Shown here: positions 5,018 to 5,440 of the stretch, piece after piece | Layout: the number at the start of each line of letters is the position of its first letter | Numbering within the stretch: position 1 is the first letter of the stretch | Origin: Frankiaceae bacterium | GTDB lineage: Bacteria; Actinomycetota; Actinomycetes; Mycobacteriales; SCTD01 | Direction: 5' to 3' | DNA length: 5,440 bases | Assembly (NCBI GenBank): GCA_026786045.1 | Contig: JAJAYV010000089.1 | Coordinates: forward strand, 1-5,440 | Made by a program: the position numbers and the translations under genes | The notes under the pieces: generated by a model | Seen by the model: only the letters and a program-made list of their open reading frames with translations | What the model was told of the DNA's origin: nothing | Database searches by the model: none

Positions 5018-5440
5018 GTGCGGTACCAGTTCGGGGAGGTGTTGGGCGGCGGGTCGTAGGTCGCCTTGACCACCAGCAGGTTCGGCCCGCCGGAGGCGAT
5101 GCCCTCGGCCACCGCCGCGGTCAACCCATCGACCGTGACCTCGCGCGCCGGCACGCGGAAGGCGGCCGCCAGCGCGACGAAGTCGGGCGGATCGAGCTCG
5201 GTGCCGACCGGCTCCTCGCCGTCCTTGACGAAGTCGTAGCGCAGCATCCCGTAGCCGCCGTCGTCGACGAGCACGACAGTCACCGGCAGCCGCTCCTGTG
5301 CCGCAGTCGCGAGATCCCCGCAGGCGAAGAGGAACCCGCCGTCGCCCACCACGGCGACGGTCGGCCGGCCCGAGAGCGCCGTGCCCAGGGAGGCGGGGAA
5401 GCCGAACCCGAGCGTGCCCCACCCGCCCGCGTAGGCGAGG
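5008..5440 (-). CDS. Thiamine-diphosphate-dependent enzyme, C-terminal part (acetolactate synthase-like; N-terminus beyond right edge)
   Basis: The reverse strand is open from the window edge to a TGA at 5010-5008, giving the last 143 residues. Seen, numbering from the edge: GTLGFGFPASLGTAL (8-22), then VAVVGDGGFLF (28-38), which holds the GDG of the thiamine-diphosphate/Mg2+ motif, then LPVTVVLVDDGGYG (51-64), the end of that motif, and a typical C-terminal substrate-domain tail (VPAREVTVDGLTAAVAEG). This is the cofactor (Pyr/PP-type) C-terminal domain of the acetolactate synthase / benzoylformate decarboxylase / oxoacid decarboxylase superfamily, whose full chains are about 530-600 residues. 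The specific reaction cannot be told from this part. The motif end has Asp-Asp (D59-D60) where Asn-Asn is usual, so the Mg2+-ligand Asn is replaced by Asp. A GTG at 5352 could be read as a start but lies inside the conserved fold and is not one. Confidence 0.9.
   Translation of the reverse strand, partial: LAYAGGWGTLGFGFPASLGTALSGRPTVAVVGDGGFLFACGDLATAAQERLPVTVVLVDDGGYGMLRYDFVKDGEEPVGTELDPPDFVALAAAFRVPAREVTVDGLTAAVAEGIASGGPNLLVVKATYDPPPNTSPNWYRTGR

Noticed and set aside
3945..5069. Plus-strand 374-codon open frame over the membrane-protein gene and the small hypothetical gene
   Set aside because: It is antisense to a gene with a good ribosome binding site and membrane helix, then out of frame with 4679-5005; the second part is Arg/Pro/Ser-rich shadow sequence.
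5008..5352. GTG at 5352 as a true start of a 114-residue protein
   Set aside because: The frame stays open to the window edge and encodes conserved thiamine-diphosphate domain sequence (GFGFPASLGTAL) upstream, so the GTG is an internal valine.
1..5440. Mobile element, CRISPR array, tRNA/rRNA, or defence or toxin-antitoxin system
   Set aside because: No transposase or integrase motifs, long terminal repeats, repeat-spacer pattern or structured RNA signature was seen on either strand; base composition is even throughout.

Overview
The window is very GC-rich with strong third-position GC bias, and its gene content (a lysine 6-aminotransferase very close to that of Mycobacterium tuberculosis, leaderless promoters, actinobacterial-type hypothetical proteins) points to a high-GC actinobacterium. 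I cannot name the genus from this sequence. It looks like an ordinary chromosomal segment: I see no insertion sequence, CRISPR array, tRNA, rRNA or phage gene.

Layout. Positions 1-865 (minus strand) hold the N-terminal 288 residues of a YtcJ-like metal-dependent amidohydrolase that runs off the left edge. An 88-bp divergent promoter region (866-953) separates it from a two-gene operon on the plus strand. The first gene is lat (954-2288), L-lysine 6-aminotransferase. The second (2285-3832) is translationally coupled through an ATGA overlap and encodes an aldehyde dehydrogenase with antiquitin/ALDH7-like features, best read as alpha-aminoadipate semialdehyde (piperideine-6-carboxylate) dehydrogenase. 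A 10-bp-stem hairpin ends the operon and faces a convergent minus-strand gene (3891-4538) for a single-pass membrane protein of a conserved but functionally unknown actinobacterial family. A divergent 140-bp spacer leads to a small plus-strand hypothetical gene (4679-5005), whose stop lies 2 bp from the stop of a convergent minus-strand gene (5008-5440). That last gene encodes the C-terminal 143 residues of a thiamine-diphosphate-dependent enzyme that runs off the right edge.

How the genes work together. LAT moves the epsilon-amino group of lysine to 2-oxoglutarate, giving glutamate and alpha-aminoadipate semialdehyde, which cyclises to piperideine-6-carboxylate. The dehydrogenase then oxidises it to L-alpha-aminoadipate. 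This is the actinobacterial lysine-to-aminoadipate route, also used for beta-lactam precursor supply in cephamycin producers. No beta-lactam gene is visible here, so lysine catabolism is the more likely role. The most notable non-coding signal is a perfect 9-bp inverted repeat (896-904 / 931-939) between the two divergent leaderless promoters, placed so that one protein could control both the amidohydrolase and the lat operon. No undescribed system is evident. The remaining genes look unrelated to the lysine operon.
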